A stretch of DNA of 64,000 bases from Clostridiisalibacter paucivorans DSM 22131 (GCF_000620125.1 NZ_JHVL01000013.1:20879-84878); one strand, 5' to 3'; shown: positions 31,055 to 40,345, counted from the stretch's first letter. The notes: generated by a model not told the origin, from the sequence alone. A program made the numbers and translations.

Positions 31055-32266
31055 TTACTTCCTCTTCATAATCCTCTTTAAGATTCCATCTTTTTCCCTT
31101 ACCACAAAGGGATATATTGAATTTTTAGGAACTGTCAGTATTCCTAGTTTTCGTATCCCTATTCCATAGTCTTTATAGTCTAAAGTCTTTATATTATTAG
31201 GCCCCTCATATAAATCTATCCATATATATGAGGGTGTTTCCATAAGTACATTATCTATTTCTTCCTTATAGTCTACCCTATTTCCATTTATAGCAAAAAT
31301 TATATCTCCTGTTTTAAGTCCCATTCTATCTCCTGCAAAACCTGGTATAGTATCCAGTATAAGAACGCCCTTTTGTGGTGGAGAAAATATTGACTTTCCA
31401 TTTAACTCAGTTTTACGACCTATTTGTATCAGCAATTCATGGGCTACTGGGCTAAATATAGCTGCTATATATTTAAATACATATATATGTGATGATATTA
31501 CAGCCAATATCAATAGGACTATGCTAAATAAAAACAAATTTTTTGAAGAATTTTTTATCTTTTCCCTAGGCATTTGAGCTATAGCCATATCTCCATAACC
31601 CAATGCAGCTATTACACCTATCATTATATAGAATACATTTTTCATATCTGTGGAACTAAAAAGTGGCCACCACTCAGGCATATCTATTCCACTAGAAATA
31701 TCATAGCTGGAAACAAGCAAAAGTACAATAAAGGGTATGGGCCAAAACCTCATCATATTAAATCCCCCCACTATTCTACCCTTTGTTTCCATAAATATGG
31801 GGATTTTTGTTGTATCACCATCTATAAATATTAAAAAACTTTCTACTAGATGGAGAACTGCTACGATGGCCATTATACTAGATACATTTATATCTGGAAA
31901 TCCAAATATTAAACTAAATAGTGATATCAATCCACCACCATAAGAAAAACAGATGAATCTAGGATGAATCAACATCAAAATTATAGCCAATACAAATATA
32001 TATCTAAAATCTGAAGCCTCTATGGTAACTCCTAATAAAATAACTATTATACTCCCAAGAACTCCTCCTAAAAGCCCCACAGCTGTTGATGAAAATATCC
32101 TCTTGGCTATACTCTCTTTGTTTATTCCCAATATGTCCCTTTCCATCTTTGAAATCTTATTGTATTGAATAAATAATATTAATAACACTACTAAAAAAAT
32201 AGGATTAAGTATAACCTGAATCAACGTGAAAAATATCATTTTAATCAGATACACAATTTGATTCAT
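31055..32266 (-). CDS. MinJ-like polytopic membrane protein with PDZ domain
   Basis: A 403-residue protein with about eight hydrophobic helices in the first 290 residues and a C-terminal PDZ domain (PPQKGVLILDTIPGFAGD, then MGLKTGDIIFAINGNRVD). Length and architecture match MinJ of Bacillus subtilis, which links DivIVA to MinD and the division machinery at the poles; that gene is also beside a ctp-type protease. Here it follows ftsEX, an M23 protein and ctp. TGGAGGGG precedes the ATG closely. Function in septum placement is inferred from architecture and position. Confidence 0.75.
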   Translation of the reverse strand: MNQIVYLIKMIFFTLIQVILNPIFLVVLLILFIQYNKISKMERDILGINKESIAKRIFSSTAVGLLGGVLGSIIVILLGVTIEASDFRYIFVLAIILMLIHPRFICFSYGGGLISLFSLIFGFPDINVSSIMAIVAVLHLVESFLIFIDGDTTKIPIFMETKGRIVGGFNMMRFWPIPFIVLLLVSSYDISSGIDMPEWWPLFSSTDMKNVFYIMIGVIAALGYGDMAIAQMPREKIKNSSKNLFLFSIVLLILAVISSHIYVFKYIAAIFSPVAHELLIQIGRKTELNGKSIFSPPQKGVLILDTIPGFAGDRMGLKTGDIIFAINGNRVDYKEEIDNVLMETPSYIWIDLYEGPNNIKTLDYKDYGIGIRKLGILTVPKNSIYPFVVREKDGILKRIMKRK

Positions 32267-32301
32267 TCAACCCCTCCATACATTTACAAATCACCAGAAA
32301 A

Positions 32302-33531
32302 CTAATGATTCATTTTTTCTTTAACTTCTTCAATAGCCTTTTTAAGTTGAGTATCTTGATTCAAATTGTCTAATCCTATTTGATCTACATCCTCAGGTAT
32401 GGGCACAATTATGTCTGGAGTTATACCTTCTCCATGAATAGATACACCATTAGGAGTAAAATACTTAGAAACAGTAAGCTTAAATCCAGATCCATCAGGC
32501 AATTGATTTATTCTTTGTACTATTCCTTTACCAAAGCTCTTAGTTCCTATAAGAGTTCCTGACTTAGTATCCTTAACTGCTCCTGCCAAAATTTCAGAAG
32601 CACTGGCACTACCTTCATTTATTAATACAGTATATGGAATATTAATTTTATCTGAATCAGATTTAAAATACTCCCTATCTCCCGATTTTGTTTCTGTATA
32701 TACTACCACAGATTTACCTATAAGTTTATCAGCTATATCTACACATTTATCTAATAATCCACCAGGATTATTTCTTAAATCTATTATAAGTCCCTTCATA
32801 CCTTCATTTTTTAATGCCTCATAGTGTTCAATAAAATCATCATATACCAATTCATCAAATTGAATTATTCTTATATACCCTATATCATCAGAAAGCATCT
32901 TTGATTTTATGCTCTCTAATCTTATTTCTTCCCTAGTTATGGGCATTTCAATATAGTTAGGCTTTCCTTCTCCATCTCTTCTCATTACAGTAATATTAAC
33001 TTCTGTTCCCGGTTCTCCTTTCATTATTTTTATAGCATCGTCCAATTTATCTGCTGTAAACTCCTCTCCATTCACCTTTATTATTTTGTCTCCAGGCTTA
33101 AACCCTGCCCTGTATCCTGGAGTGTCCTCTATGGGAGAAACTACTGTTATCATATTATCTTCTCCAGGAGTGACTATTACACCTATACCTCCATAGCTAC
33201 CCTTTGTATGCTCCATGAAGTTGTTAAATTCATCTTCTGTCATATATACAGAGTAGGGGTCATCCAATGATTCGAACATACCCTTTAATTGTCCATCCAT
33301 CATCTCTTTCTCAGATATATCATTTAAGTAATTTTCATTTATAAAGTTTTCCAATGCCATAGCTTTAGCATATTTCTCATATGTATTTGTTAACTTATTT
33401 ACCTCCCTTTTTGCTATTATTACCTTATCACCTACAGATATTTGAATAATATTTCCCACAGTAAATGTCACAATACTTGATATAAAAACTAATATCACAC
33501 TCCATAAAACAGCCTTTCTTTTTGATATCAT
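32302..33531 (-). CDS. ctpB: S41-family C-terminal processing peptidase
   Basis: A 409-residue secreted or membrane-tethered serine protease. Order: N-terminal membrane anchor (about 5-27), PDZ domain (GSYGGIGVIV, DKIIKVNGEEF), then the S41 domain with GLIIDLRNNPGG. The catalytic Ser is in NEGSASASEILAGA and the Lys in GTKSFGKGIVQ. CtpB-type enzymes cleave signalling proteins or remodel the envelope. The ATG at 33531 follows GGGG by eight bases; a GTG at 33540 is too near the site. The CtpA/CtpB distinction is not certain. Confidence 0.9.
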   Translation of the reverse strand: MISKRKAVLWSVILVFISSIVTFTVGNIIQISVGDKVIIAKREVNKLTNTYEKYAKAMALENFINENYLNDISEKEMMDGQLKGMFESLDDPYSVYMTEDEFNNFMEHTKGSYGGIGVIVTPGEDNMITVVSPIEDTPGYRAGFKPGDKIIKVNGEEFTADKLDDAIKIMKGEPGTEVNITVMRRDGEGKPNYIEMPITREEIRLESIKSKMLSDDIGYIRIIQFDELVYDDFIEHYEALKNEGMKGLIIDLRNNPGGLLDKCVDIADKLIGKSVVVYTETKSGDREYFKSDSDKINIPYTVLINEGSASASEILAGAVKDTKSGTLIGTKSFGKGIVQRINQLPDGSGFKLTVSKYFTPNGVSIHGEGITPDIIVPIPEDVDQIGLDNLNQDTQLKKAIEEVKEKMNH

Positions 33532-33648
33532 ATATTTCACCCCAGTTATTGTTCTAATATTTTATTCTATTAAACAGATGTGTTCATTATACCACCACTG
33601 TTTGTACTTTTCAATAATTCCCATTTCTATATATCTGTGAAATAAAAA

Positions 33649-33694
33649 AGCTAGTAGTTAATATCTACCAACTACTAGCTATGAACTACTAACT
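33649..33694 (-). repeat. Heptamer element F, terminator of the M23 gene
   Basis: AGCTAGTAGTT (33649-33659) pairs perfectly with AACTACTAGCT (33670-33680), and TTTTTTATTT follows on the minus strand. Additional ACTA/ACTG units reach to within a few bases of the M23 stop codon. The core palindrome of other copies is absent. This is a convincing intrinsic terminator built from heptamer units. Confidence 0.8.
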
Positions 33695-33698
33695 GTAT

Positions 33699-34832
33699 TT
33701 ATTTCCCTTTAACCCAAGGTAATGGGTTTACATGAGATCCATTTTTTCTAACCTCAAAGTGAAGATGCGCCCCTGTAGAGTTTCCTGTACTCCCTACCTT
33801 TGATATAGCCTGTCCCCTCTTTACTTTAGCTCCTGCCTTTACCAATAGTCTGGAATTATGTGCATATAATGTGGTTATACCTCCACCATGATCTATTAAA
33901 ACAACCTTACCATATCCACCAAGCCATCCTGACATCTGAACCACACCATCATTGGCAGCAAGTACCTTTGTTCCATATGATGCACCTATATCTACACCTG
34001 TGTGCATCTTTCTAGTATGGAATATAGGGTGGATTCTATATCCATATGGAGATGTTATCCTATATATCCCAGGAGTAGGCCACATCATCTCTCCACCTGC
34101 ATACTCTACAGATAATTGCCTCTTTCTTATCTCTGATGAAATCTTTTCTGCCAACGCATTTAGTTCATCTACCTGTTTCTCTAATTTATCTTTATCTTGC
34201 TTTATATCTGACATTAACCGTTCTTTAGCCCTAGTAGCAACAACTAAATCTTGTTTCTTATTATTTAATTCAACTCTAGTGGAAGCCAAAGCATCCTGTT
34301 GAATCTCCAAGTCCTTCTTCTTTGAGACTATTATTTCTCTCTGTTCCTTCATGTATTTCAATAAATCAACATCGTGAGAAACTACGCTTTTAACCATATC
34401 TAATCTAGTTAAAAGATCTCCTATGTCTTCTGAATCTAAAAGCACCTCCAAATATCCCACAGAACCATTTTTATACATTACCCTTAACCTAGAGTTTAGA
34501 GTGTCATTTTTCTTTGTTATATTATTCTCTGCTTCAACTAATTCTTCTTTAGTCTTTTTTATATTGCCATTAATAGTTTTCAATTTATTTTCTACTTTGG
34601 CCAGTTCATTATCTGCCTCATCTATTTTCCTATCTAATGCATTTATTTCATTGGTAACCTCTGCCTCTTTCAGCTGTTTTTTGTGTATTTCTTTTTGTAT
34701 AGATTTTATTTCACTATCAGTTTTAGACTTTTTTTCCCTCAAAGCATTCACATCATTATTACCTGCATACACCACAATGGAATTCAATAACACTAACATA
34801 CCTAATATCAAATATGTTATCCTTTTTTTCAC
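33699..34832 (-). CDS. M23-family murein hydrolase (activator) with coiled coil, EnvC/PcsB-like
   Basis: A 377-residue exported protein: signal peptide (about 1-23), a long coiled coil (about 25-245), then a LytM/M23 domain. Zinc ligands are visible in HTGVDIGASYG (His and Asp) and AHLHFEV (HxH). With complete ligands it may be an active endopeptidase rather than an EnvC-type activator. It follows ftsX by 18 bp; FtsEX controls such coiled-coil hydrolases or activators at the septum or side wall. It starts at GTG after GGAGGGGG. Confidence 0.9.
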   Translation of the reverse strand: MKKRITYLILGMLVLLNSIVVYAGNNDVNALREKKSKTDSEIKSIQKEIHKKQLKEAEVTNEINALDRKIDEADNELAKVENKLKTINGNIKKTKEELVEAENNITKKNDTLNSRLRVMYKNGSVGYLEVLLDSEDIGDLLTRLDMVKSVVSHDVDLLKYMKEQREIIVSKKKDLEIQQDALASTRVELNNKKQDLVVATRAKERLMSDIKQDKDKLEKQVDELNALAEKISSEIRKRQLSVEYAGGEMMWPTPGIYRITSPYGYRIHPIFHTRKMHTGVDIGASYGTKVLAANDGVVQMSGWLGGYGKVVLIDHGGGITTLYAHNSRLLVKAGAKVKRGQAISKVGSTGNSTGAHLHFEVRKNGSHVNPLPWVKGK

Positions 34833-34850
34833 TTTGCCCCCTCCTTAAAC

Positions 34851-35747
34851 CTATACTCGTAAAAATTTTCTCAATGAAATAACACTACCTAATATTCCTA
34901 TACCTATTCCGATTACTGAAAATATTATTATTATATCTTCAAAGAGACCATCAAAGGGAATCATATACATAGTAAAAAATACATATAACTTCTCACTGGC
35001 CACATTAAATATGTATTTATATCCAAAGCTCACTATAGCTATAGCCAGTGCTGAACCTATAACTCCTAATAATGTCCCTTCTATAATAAAAGGTCCCCTA
35101 ATAAATCCATTAGTCGCTCCCACATACTTCATAATATTTATTTCTCTCTTTCTAGCAGAAACAGTTAATTTTATAGTGTTAGATATAATAAATATAGAAA
35201 TCAATGTAAGTATAGTTATTATAATCAGTCCGCTCATCCTTACAAAATTTGTTATAGTCATCATCTTCTCTACTATATCTTGATGGAATCTAATACCTTC
35301 TATACCTGAAACTGCCTGTAGTTTCTGGACTACTGCATCTGCCTTATCTATGCTACTCAATTGAATAATGTATGAATTAGGAAACGGATTATCTTCTAAA
35401 CCTTCTAATAAATAACTTTCATCTCCCCAGTCCTTCTTCATTATCTCTAATGCCTGTTCTCTTGAACGAAATGTTACTGATAAAACGCCTTCGTATTCAC
35501 TTATTTTATCTCCTATACTATCAACATTTTCATCGGTTAAATCATCTACTAAAAACACATGTATCTCATCAAATTTTTCTTGAGCCATATTGGTCATATT
35601 GTTTATATTCAATATAAGAATAAGTACTATCCCCAAAATAAATAATGCCGAGGTAACAGAACCTATGGATGCTAAACTCATCATTCTATTTCTCCACATC
35701 CCTGTTAATCCTTGTTTCATCATATGTTTAAACATTCTAAACTTCAT
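34851..35747 (-). CDS. ftsX: Cell-division ABC transporter permease-like protein FtsX
   Basis: A 298-residue protein with four transmembrane segments and a large extracytoplasmic loop (about 50-165) after the first helix, the FtsX plan. Motifs include SLASIGSVTSALFILGIVL near residue 25 and the RKREINIMKYVGAT coupling segment near 200. With FtsE it transmits ATP hydrolysis to an external hydrolase. I chose ATG 35747, which aligns with known FtsX N-termini and follows AAGGGTGG by eight bases; GTG 35759 and ATG 35753 are alternatives. It overlaps the end of ftsE by 11 bp. Confidence 0.93.
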   Translation of the reverse strand: MKFRMFKHMMKQGLTGMWRNRMMSLASIGSVTSALFILGIVLILILNINNMTNMAQEKFDEIHVFLVDDLTDENVDSIGDKISEYEGVLSVTFRSREQALEIMKKDWGDESYLLEGLEDNPFPNSYIIQLSSIDKADAVVQKLQAVSGIEGIRFHQDIVEKMMTITNFVRMSGLIIITILTLISIFIISNTIKLTVSARKREINIMKYVGATNGFIRGPFIIEGTLLGVIGSALAIAIVSFGYKYIFNVASEKLYVFFTMYMIPFDGLFEDIIIIFSVIGIGIGILGSVISLRKFLRV

Positions 35748-36423
35748 AGTCATATCCACCCTTCTGATTGTCTCTAATAACTTCTCCTTTGTCCAAGGCT
35801 ATGACTCTTCGTTTCATTGAATCTACTATATCTTTAGCATGGGTAGCCATAAGTACTGTAGTGCCCCTTCTATTGATATGTTTTATCAGCTTCATTATCT
35901 CCCACGCCGTATCTGGGTCAAGATTTCCTGTGGGCTCATCAGCTATAAGTACTGCAGGGCTATTTACTATTGCTCTAGCTATGGAAACCCTTTGTTGTTC
36001 CCCTCCTGAAAGCTGATCAGGATAAGAATTTGCCTTATTACTAAGCCCTACCATGCTTAGTATCATGGGAACTTGTCTCCTTATTTCCCTTGAAGACGCC
36101 CCTATTATCTCCATAGCAAAGGCAACATTTTCATATACTGTTTTCTTAGGCAGTAATCTAAAGTCTTGGAATACAACCCCTACACTCCTCCTTATAAAAG
36201 GTATCCTTCTGTTCCTCACATAGGTTATATCCTTATTGTTTAATATAATCCTTCCCCTAGTAGGTTCCTGCTCCTTCAACAGTAACTTTATCAATGTAGA
36301 TTTTCCTGCACCACTAGATCCCACTAAAAATACAAAATCTCCCTTTTCTATATGTACATCTATATTTTTTAGTGCCACAACACCATTATCATATTCTTTG
36401 TATATATTTATAAAATCTATCAT
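35737..36423 (-). CDS. ftsE: Cell-division ATP-binding protein FtsE
   Basis: A 228-residue ABC ATPase with Walker A GSSGAGKST (about residue 36-44), ABC signature LSGGEQQRVSIARA and Walker B VLIADEPTGNLDP. The FtsE-typical Q-loop VVFQDFRLLP is present. It forms a complex with FtsX to regulate peptidoglycan hydrolysis. The start at 36423 follows CAGGAG by eight bases; the frame is open 30 bp further upstream without a site. It is the first gene of the ftsEX - M23 - ctp - minJ-like group. Confidence 0.95.
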   Translation of the reverse strand: MIDFINIYKEYDNGVVALKNIDVHIEKGDFVFLVGSSGAGKSTLIKLLLKEQEPTRGRIILNNKDITYVRNRRIPFIRRSVGVVFQDFRLLPKKTVYENVAFAMEIIGASSREIRRQVPMILSMVGLSNKANSYPDQLSGGEQQRVSIARAIVNSPAVLIADEPTGNLDPDTAWEIMKLIKHINRRGTTVLMATHAKDIVDSMKRRVIALDKGEVIRDNQKGGYDYEV

Positions 36424-36795
36424 CTTATCACTCCTGTAAAATATACTATCCAAACCTTATATTATCAGTTATTTCGTCAAAAAGTACTTTAGTTATATAA
36501 ATTTAAACATAAAATGTTATTTTTAGTTCTTAAGTCCTAATTTTAATAGCATCCATAAACCATATTATGAATCTAATATAATTTTTTCTGCACTAATTTA
36601 TTTACCTTGATTAGACATTGACTACTAACAATTAGCCCTAATTTATATTATAATAGTTTTTGGGAAATTAAGTATTGATTTGAAAATAACTTACTATATT
36701 TCTTCTGCTTTTTTCTCTAAAATCCTTCAAAATTCTTTTAATAAATGTTAAATATCCATTATTTTTTATGAAATTATTGGTAAGGAGGGTCTATT
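36424..36795. other. Divergent intergenic region between ftsE and MTHFS
   Basis: 372 bp, very AT-rich, without a gene. It contains a degraded heptamer segment (TTAGTTCTTAAGTCCTAA near 36522) and a later GACTACTAACAATTAG near 36626, which look like the remains of an element of the heptamer family. Promoter-like TTGAC boxes occur (near 36477 on minus, near 36627 on plus), but spacing to a -10 is poor, so I call no promoter. Confidence 0.5.
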
Positions 36796-37368
36796 TTGAA
36801 AAAATTTCACTTGCGAAAGTCTATTTTAGAAAAAAGAAGGGAATTATTGTCTAATGATGTAAAATATAAAAGCAAAGTCATATCAAAAATATTCTTTGAG
36901 TCTGAAATGTATATGAATGCCAATTCTATAATGACCTATGTTAGTTATAGAAATGAGGTTATTACTAAATACATAATTCAAAGGTGCATTGAAGATAAAA
37001 AAATAGTGTCAATACCCATAACAAATACTAAATCTAAGGTATTGACACCTTCAGTTTTAAAAGACTATGATAAAGAACTTACACAGGGCACCTATGGTAT
37101 TCTAGAACCAAAACAAGAGTATATAAGGCCCATAAATCCCCTCTCCATTGATCTAATATTAATCCCTGGATCAGTATTCTCCAATAGTGGTCATAGGATA
37201 GGGTATGGAGGAGGATATTACGACAGATTCCTTATAAGAACCAAAGAAACCGCTCTAAAGATTGGATTGGCATACAAATTCCAATTACTAGATACTATCC
37301 CTTATGACAAACACGATATACCTATGGACTACATAATTACAGAGGACGGTATTGTCCTCTGTAATTAG
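36796..37368 (+). CDS. 5-formyltetrahydrofolate cyclo-ligase
   Basis: A 190-residue MTHFS-family enzyme that converts 5-formyl-THF to 5,10-methenyl-THF with ATP. The signature PGSVFSNSGHRIGYGGGYYDRFL near residue 118-140 is the ATP/substrate loop, and the N-terminal LRKSILEKRR basic helix is typical. It starts at TTG after AAGGAGGG. The last 14 codons form a perfect hairpin (37334-37367). It converges with the Lon-like gene, with five bases between stops. Confidence 0.93.
   Translation: MKKFHLRKSILEKRRELLSNDVKYKSKVISKIFFESEMYMNANSIMTYVSYRNEVITKYIIQRCIEDKKIVSIPITNTKSKVLTPSVLKDYDKELTQGTYGILEPKQEYIRPINPLSIDLILIPGSVFSNSGHRIGYGGGYYDRFLIRTKETALKIGLAYKFQLLDTIPYDKHDIPMDYIITEDGIVLCN
37334..37367. terminator. 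Hairpin shared by convergent genes, inside the MTHFS 3' end
   Basis: TAATTACAGAGGAC (37334-37347) and GTCCTCTGTAATTA (37354-37367) form a perfect 14-bp stem with a 6-nt loop. It overlaps the MTHFS stop codon and lies 6 bp past the Lon-like stop. No U-tract follows on either strand, so it is a stable 3' hairpin rather than a classical terminator. Confidence 0.6.
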
Positions 37369-37373
37369 ATACT

Positions 37374-39773
37374 TTACTCGTATTCCTTACTTAAGTCTGC
37401 ATAATAATCTAATTTTTTCTGTACCAAATAATTTACTGTATCCTTGGAATAATTTCCTTCTTTGTCCATCTTACCATATTCTACTCCTGTTAGAATCTCT
37501 ATCCCTTCATCTATGCTCTCAATGGCATATATGGAAAATTTCCCTTCTTTTACTGCATCTATAACTTCATCCTTTAACATCAAATTATTTACATTTTGTA
37601 TTGGTATAATAACCCCTTCATCGCCTTTCAATCCCTTTTCTTTACAAACCTTAAAAAAGCCTTCTATTTTTTCATTTACTCCACCAATAGGTTGTATTTC
37701 TCCCTTTTGATTCACAGAACCTGTAACAGCTATAGATTGATTTATTGGGAGTTCTGATATACTAGACAGTATTGCATATAATTCTGTACTGGAAGCACTA
37801 TCTCCATCCACCATATCATATGATTGTTCAAATGTGATACTAGCATTCAATGATAATGGGGTATTCTGAGCATATTTGGCGCCCAAATATCCACTAAGTA
37901 TTAACACGCCTTTGTCATGTATATTACCACTCTGTTCTACTTCCCTTTCAATATTTGTTATCCCATCTTTTCCTGCATAGGTGGAGACTGTTATTTTGCT
38001 AGGCCTTCCAAAGGAATATTGACCAGAGTCCAATACAGCAAGACCATTTATCTGTCCCACCTTATACCCTGTCGTCTCAATCATCAATGTATTGTCTCTA
38101 AACAATTCATGAAGCTTCTCTTCGTACTTGTTATTTCTATATATTTTTTCTTCTATTGCCATATTTATATGTTTCTCCGTTACAATATGGTCTTCAGAAG
38201 CTACAGCCATTGCATCAGCCTCATATAACAACTCTACTATCTCATTAAATCTAGTACTTAATTTTCTCTTATCACCTGAAAGCCTTGAACTATATTCAAC
38301 TATTCTACCTATAGCATCTTTACTAAAATCGCATAATTCTTCATCTTTACAATGATTAGCTACAAATAATGCTATCTTTTTTATATTTTCTTCATTTCTT
38401 TCTATTTCTATATCAAAGTCTGCACGAATTTTAAATAGTTTTTTGAAATCAGCATCATAATTATAAAGCATTTGATAGGTATAGTAATCTCCTACTATGA
38501 TTACTTTTAACTCTATAGGAATAGGCTCTGGCTTTATAGTTTCAGCTATTACTGTACCTTTAGTAATATTCTCTATTTGAATTTCATTAGACTTAAGGGC
38601 CCTCTTAAGTCCTATCCATGCAAAGGAACTACTCAATATGTCCTTAGCCTGTATTATTAAGAATCCCCCATTTGCTTCGTGTATAGAACCTGGTTTTATC
38701 ATAGTATGATCTGTTCTCAATACACCCATCTCATTTACATATTCAATTTTCCCCAAAAGATTATAATAATTAGGGTTCATCTCCCTTATTACAGGGGCAT
38801 TTTTTTTATTACTATTATCTATAAATAAGTTTATTTCATAACGTTTAAAAAAGTCTTCATGTAATTTTAATTTAGAAGTTATTTTTTTATCCTTATTCTC
38901 ATCTTCTTTTCCTAGAAATTTATCTAAATTTTTTACAATGTCCTTTTCCAATTCATTTAAGTGATTTATCACATCTTTATTATCTTCAAACTCTTTTACT
39001 AATTCTTCCATATAGTCTTTGATTAATTCAGATGTCTCTTTTTTATTAAACTCATCTAAATCGTCTAGCAATTTACTTTCCATATCTTTAAATTCAATTA
39101 ATATATTGTGTACTTCTGAGCTCATCTCATTAGACTTTTTCTTAAGCTCCAACATCTCTTTTTCACTCAAGTTTTGAAGTTCTTCCTCTTTCATAGGTCT
39201 ATCTTCAATAAGAGGATAAGTTATTAATCCTCTATCAGTCTGTTTAAATTGAAACCCATATTTTTCTGCTTTGTCATTTAATCTATTTACTATATCTTGA
39301 TTTTTTGCATCAAACTCATTATAAATATTGCTTTTTTTGTCCTCATATTCCTTAGATGTAAAATATTTTGGAATCTCAGTTTTTAATCTGCATACAAAAT
39401 CTTCCACATGTTTTTTAAATGCACTTCCATTACCTGCTTTTAGTTCTATTGCTTTAGGTCTCACAGGTTTATCAAAATTGTAAACATAGCACCAATCAGA
39501 AGGTACATGCTTACCCTTTGCAAATTTTTTAGCCAAAGAATAAGAATAGCTATTGCGACCAGTACCAGTAATACCCGTAACAAAAACATTATATCCCTTT
39601 CTATTGATAGACAGCCCAAAATTCAATGCCTTTGTGGCCCTTTTCTGACCTATTATCTCATCAGATATGGGTAATTCTCTGGTAGTTTTAAAATTAAACA
39701 AGTCCAAATTGCATCTTTTGTTTAATTCTTCTATAGACAATTTTCTCTTTTCCTTCAGTTTGCACACCCCCAA
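37374..39773 (-). CDS. Lon-like ATP-dependent protease (AAA_32 type)
   Basis: A 799-residue AAA+ protease-like protein. An N-terminal helical/ATPase region is followed by a long coiled coil (about 150-310), the rest of the AAA module, and a C-terminal Lon protease domain. The proteolytic dyad is visible: Ser in DGDSASSTELYA and Lys in GGVNEKIEGFF. The P-loop-like segment GITGTGRNS (about 68-76) has Arg-Asn where Lys-Ser/Thr is usual, as in other members of this family. It resembles E. coli YcbZ-type proteins, not housekeeping Lon. The start is uncertain: TTG 39773 lacks a good site, while CTG 39758 follows GGGGG and TTG 39740 follows AAGGA. Confidence 0.85.
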   Translation of the reverse strand: MGVCKLKEKRKLSIEELNKRCNLDLFNFKTTRELPISDEIIGQKRATKALNFGLSINRKGYNVFVTGITGTGRNSYSYSLAKKFAKGKHVPSDWCYVYNFDKPVRPKAIELKAGNGSAFKKHVEDFVCRLKTEIPKYFTSKEYEDKKSNIYNEFDAKNQDIVNRLNDKAEKYGFQFKQTDRGLITYPLIEDRPMKEEELQNLSEKEMLELKKKSNEMSSEVHNILIEFKDMESKLLDDLDEFNKKETSELIKDYMEELVKEFEDNKDVINHLNELEKDIVKNLDKFLGKEDENKDKKITSKLKLHEDFFKRYEINLFIDNSNKKNAPVIREMNPNYYNLLGKIEYVNEMGVLRTDHTMIKPGSIHEANGGFLIIQAKDILSSSFAWIGLKRALKSNEIQIENITKGTVIAETIKPEPIPIELKVIIVGDYYTYQMLYNYDADFKKLFKIRADFDIEIERNEENIKKIALFVANHCKDEELCDFSKDAIGRIVEYSSRLSGDKRKLSTRFNEIVELLYEADAMAVASEDHIVTEKHINMAIEEKIYRNNKYEEKLHELFRDNTLMIETTGYKVGQINGLAVLDSGQYSFGRPSKITVSTYAGKDGITNIEREVEQSGNIHDKGVLILSGYLGAKYAQNTPLSLNASITFEQSYDMVDGDSASSTELYAILSSISELPINQSIAVTGSVNQKGEIQPIGGVNEKIEGFFKVCKEKGLKGDEGVIIPIQNVNNLMLKDEVIDAVKEGKFSIYAIESIDEGIEILTGVEYGKMDKEGNYSKDTVNYLVQKKLDYYADLSKEYE

Positions 39774-39860
39774 ATGAATGTATAGAATAAATTTCCATAT
39801 ATTTATATATACCCTATAAATATATTTTCAAAAAATATAAATCAATATGTAAATATAAAA

Positions 39861-39898
39861 AATGAAGAAATCCTATGGATTTCTTCTACTAACTATAT
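39861..39898 (-). repeat. Minimal heptamer-family element G (terminator after the PrcB-like gene)
   Basis: GAAGAAATCC and GGATTTCTTC form a perfect 10-bp stem around TAT. A remnant CTACTAACTATATTT lies on the stop-codon side, and TTTTTTATATTT follows on the minus strand. It has the core palindrome of the family with almost no heptamer arm. Confidence 0.8.
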
Positions 39899-39904
39899 TT
39901 AACA

Positions 39905-40345
39905 CTAGTCCAAATACTCTACTTTTAACTCTACTTTATTTGGTAATTCTTCTAGTTCTGTTTTCACTACAATCATAGGATATGTAATTATTTGTGCCAC
40001 CACTTCATCAGGTTTTGGATCTCTATATTCAGCATATACTACAAGTGTTTTTTCTTCCTCCTTTTCTTTTAGTTCCAATTTTTTTATATTAACTGAATAC
40101 CCTGCTGTCTTTTTTTCTCCTCTAGTTACTACCACATAAACTCCATCTTCCAATTTGCAAGTCAATGCCCTTTCCTCTGTTTTATATTTTGGGAGTATCT
40201 CCATTAATTTTTGAGGAATTTGGTCTTGTTCTACTATTTCATAGCTCACTCCTTTATCCCCCTCATTGAATAAGAATTTACTCACTATAAATATAAGTGC
40301 CAATATCACTATGGCCACTACTATATACAACCTATATTTTTTCAT
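39905..40345 (-). CDS. Membrane-anchored PrcB C-terminal-like protein
   Basis: A 146-residue protein with one N-terminal transmembrane helix (about 5-25) and an external domain. The stretch GVYVVVTRGEKKTAGYSV, then VVYAEYRDPKPDEVVAQ and TYPMIVVKT, matches the pattern of the PrcB C-terminal domain, first described beside a spirochaete protease. Function is unknown. The ATG at 40345 is preceded by GGGGGG; an ATG 15 bp upstream is less likely. It is a single-gene unit ended by element G. Confidence 0.75.
   Translation of the reverse strand: MKKYRLYIVVAIVILALIFIVSKFLFNEGDKGVSYEIVEQDQIPQKLMEILPKYKTEERALTCKLEDGVYVVVTRGEKKTAGYSVNIKKLELKEKEEEKTLVVYAEYRDPKPDEVVAQIITYPMIVVKTELEELPNKVELKVEYLD

Noticed and set aside
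36454..36795. Promoter pair for ftsE and MTHFS
   Set aside because: TTGAC-like boxes exist, but none has a -10 at 16-18 bp spacing.
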